Source: Megamerina dolium (Eukaryota > Arthropoda > Insecta > Diptera > Megamerinidae). Taken from it: a stretch of 64,000 nt of DNA. The notes under the pieces were generated by a model. The model saw only the letters and a list, made by a program, of their open reading frames with translations. It did no database searches and was not told the DNA's origin. Positions 62,980-64,000 of this stretch are shown piece after piece. Within the stretch, counting starts at the first letter, position 1. Every line of letters starts with the position of its first letter. Both the position numbers and the translations under genes were made by a program. The DNA is taken from positions 86,983,671 through 87,047,670 of the forward strand of contig OY978525.1 of NCBI GenBank assembly GCA_963854835.1, read 5' to 3'.

Positions 62980-63640
62980 CTTCGATGAAAAATAATGGCA
63001 TTTGATTACGCTCTCGATTCTTTTTCTATTTAAATATGCATTACATATAACATTGCGTGACATTGAGACTTCTGCTGCATTACCTTTCATCAACTCAGTC
63101 ACTGAGGAAATATTGTATTCTTTTTGGATTACGCATATCACCTGCGCAGCATTAAGTTGATACATAATATCATAATATACCTAAAGGTTATTTGCACCGA
63201 TGCATTTCAAATAAAACCACGCATTACTAAGATGCGATTGGTAATAGAAAAGCGGATCCTCCTGCATTACCTAGAATTAAGATTGTGATTAAAACGCATT
63301 AGTTTTTATTAACTACACGATACGAATATATGTATGTGTATAATAAGTGCATTATACTAACATAAATAACAACATATAGAATAATAATATATAATAAAAA
63401 AAAAATAGAATATGCGCGGAATGGCACGATGTTTAGTATTAAGGACCGAATTGGAATTGATCGGTCGATCGTCGCACGAGAGGCGAATAGACAGCATAAA
63501 GGGAATTTATGCGGAGAGTCAGGGTGGCCATATGGTAAGTATGAATTTCAGGTACGTTAATAAAAAATAAGTGTTTATTTGACTTATATTTTTTTTCCTT
63601 TCAGGGACCAACCATATGTCTTGTCTAAAGGGATTTAGAC
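62980..63640. other. Spacer, nothing recognised
   Basis: A 90-codon minus frame (62893-63165, KGNAAEVSMSRNVICNA inside) has no known motif. 63420-63520 is of mixed composition and could belong to the Pao element at the window edge. Confidence 0.4.
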
Positions 63641-63649
63641 ATCGCGGCC

Positions 63650-64000
63650 CGCATGCACTAGTGCATAAATTGAGTGCCTGTGTGAAGCGAGCAGATCGCG
63701 TCTTCAGTTGCGCGTGTTGCGTTAAGACGTGCATTTGAGGATCTTCGGCGACGATGCTGTGGAGGGACACTACGGGGTTCTGACATTATCTTTACAGATG
63801 GAGTGTCCGGATGTAGGAGCGTGTGGTGTGCTAGCCTGCATTTTTTGCAGCTGTGTGGGGAGTTACAGTCTCCGGTAACGTGAGACTGAGCCAAACAGTT
63901 GCGGCAGTAATGGTGCGCATGCACAACATCCAGACGTTGACCTGGATTCAGGGCCAGGAACCCTCGGCAGTAACGCAATGCATGATTCCGATAGCACAGC
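63650..64000 (-). pseudogene. Second BEL/Pao gag, zinc-knuckle part, cut by window edge
   Basis: The minus strand from 64000 reads LCYRNHALRYCRGFLALNPG, then AHHYCRNCLAQSHVTGDCNS, SCKKCRLAHHTLLH. It has the same Cys/His order as the knuckle at 60.8 kb but only distantly similar sequence, so it is a different BEL/Pao family. It continues open to the window edge. A Ser/Arg-rich tail ends at 63658. Confidence 0.8.

Overview
The window looks like non-coding, transposon-rich DNA of a higher dipteran. It is AT-rich, full of TA, GT and TTA microsatellites, and made of degraded mobile elements separated by AT-rich sequence with no recognisable gene. No host protein-coding gene, rRNA, canonical tRNA gene or CRISPR could be supported. 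The mix of RTE, jockey and LOA-type LINEs, irritans-type mariners, Tc1-like elements with long inverted repeats, BEL/Pao and Ty3/Gypsy fragments and a tRNA-headed SINE would fit a fruit fly such as a tephritid. That placement is inference, since no database search was possible.

Layout. 0-3.5 kb: a short TIR element, a PIF/Harbinger transposase remnant, AT-rich DNA. 3.6-7 kb: a 264-bp TA microsatellite abutting a nearly full RTE LINE on the minus strand. 7-10.8 kb: low complexity. 10.8-13.6 kb: jockey LINE 3' half, LOA LINE 3' end, and one mariner broken by another mariner. 14-18 kb: a SINE and an IS630/Tc1/mariner (ITm) transposase pseudogene split by an RTE insertion with an 8-bp duplication. 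19.2-20.6 kb: irritans-type mariner and a 129-bp RTE tail with a 16-bp target duplication. 21.3-22.5 kb: a dispersed repeat with TATACCCTG ends. 28.3-31.2 kb: the best preserved element, an RTE copy with an 800-codon frame and an 11-bp target duplication. 32-37 kb: SINEs, a second copy of the TATACCCTG repeat, a perfect 98-bp tandem duplication, a GC-richer stretch and a mariner tail. 39-42 kb: LINE and possible gag remnants and a complete-ended Tc1-like element with IR/DR ends. 45-54 kb: a Tc1-like MITE, a mariner, jockey, ITm and mosaic LOA fragments, and a second Tc1-like element with a deleted catalytic core. 54-56 kb: a 316-bp direct repeat pair and a 494-bp MITE flanked by TAA. 57-64 kb: a nest in which Gypsy sequence is split by ITm and BEL/Pao sequence, itself split by a SINE.

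How they work together. There is no operon-like logic. RTE copies would mobilise themselves with their own endonuclease and reverse transcriptase. The SINE must borrow a LINE machinery (partner unknown). The MITEs must borrow transposases from Tc1-like or Harbinger elements. Every transposase or polymerase gene seen here is broken, so the locus looks inert, apart from the RTE copy at 28.3-31.2 kb, which has few lesions but lacks its 5' end. I found no undescribed system. The most informative material is the set of dated nested insertions and the element ends.
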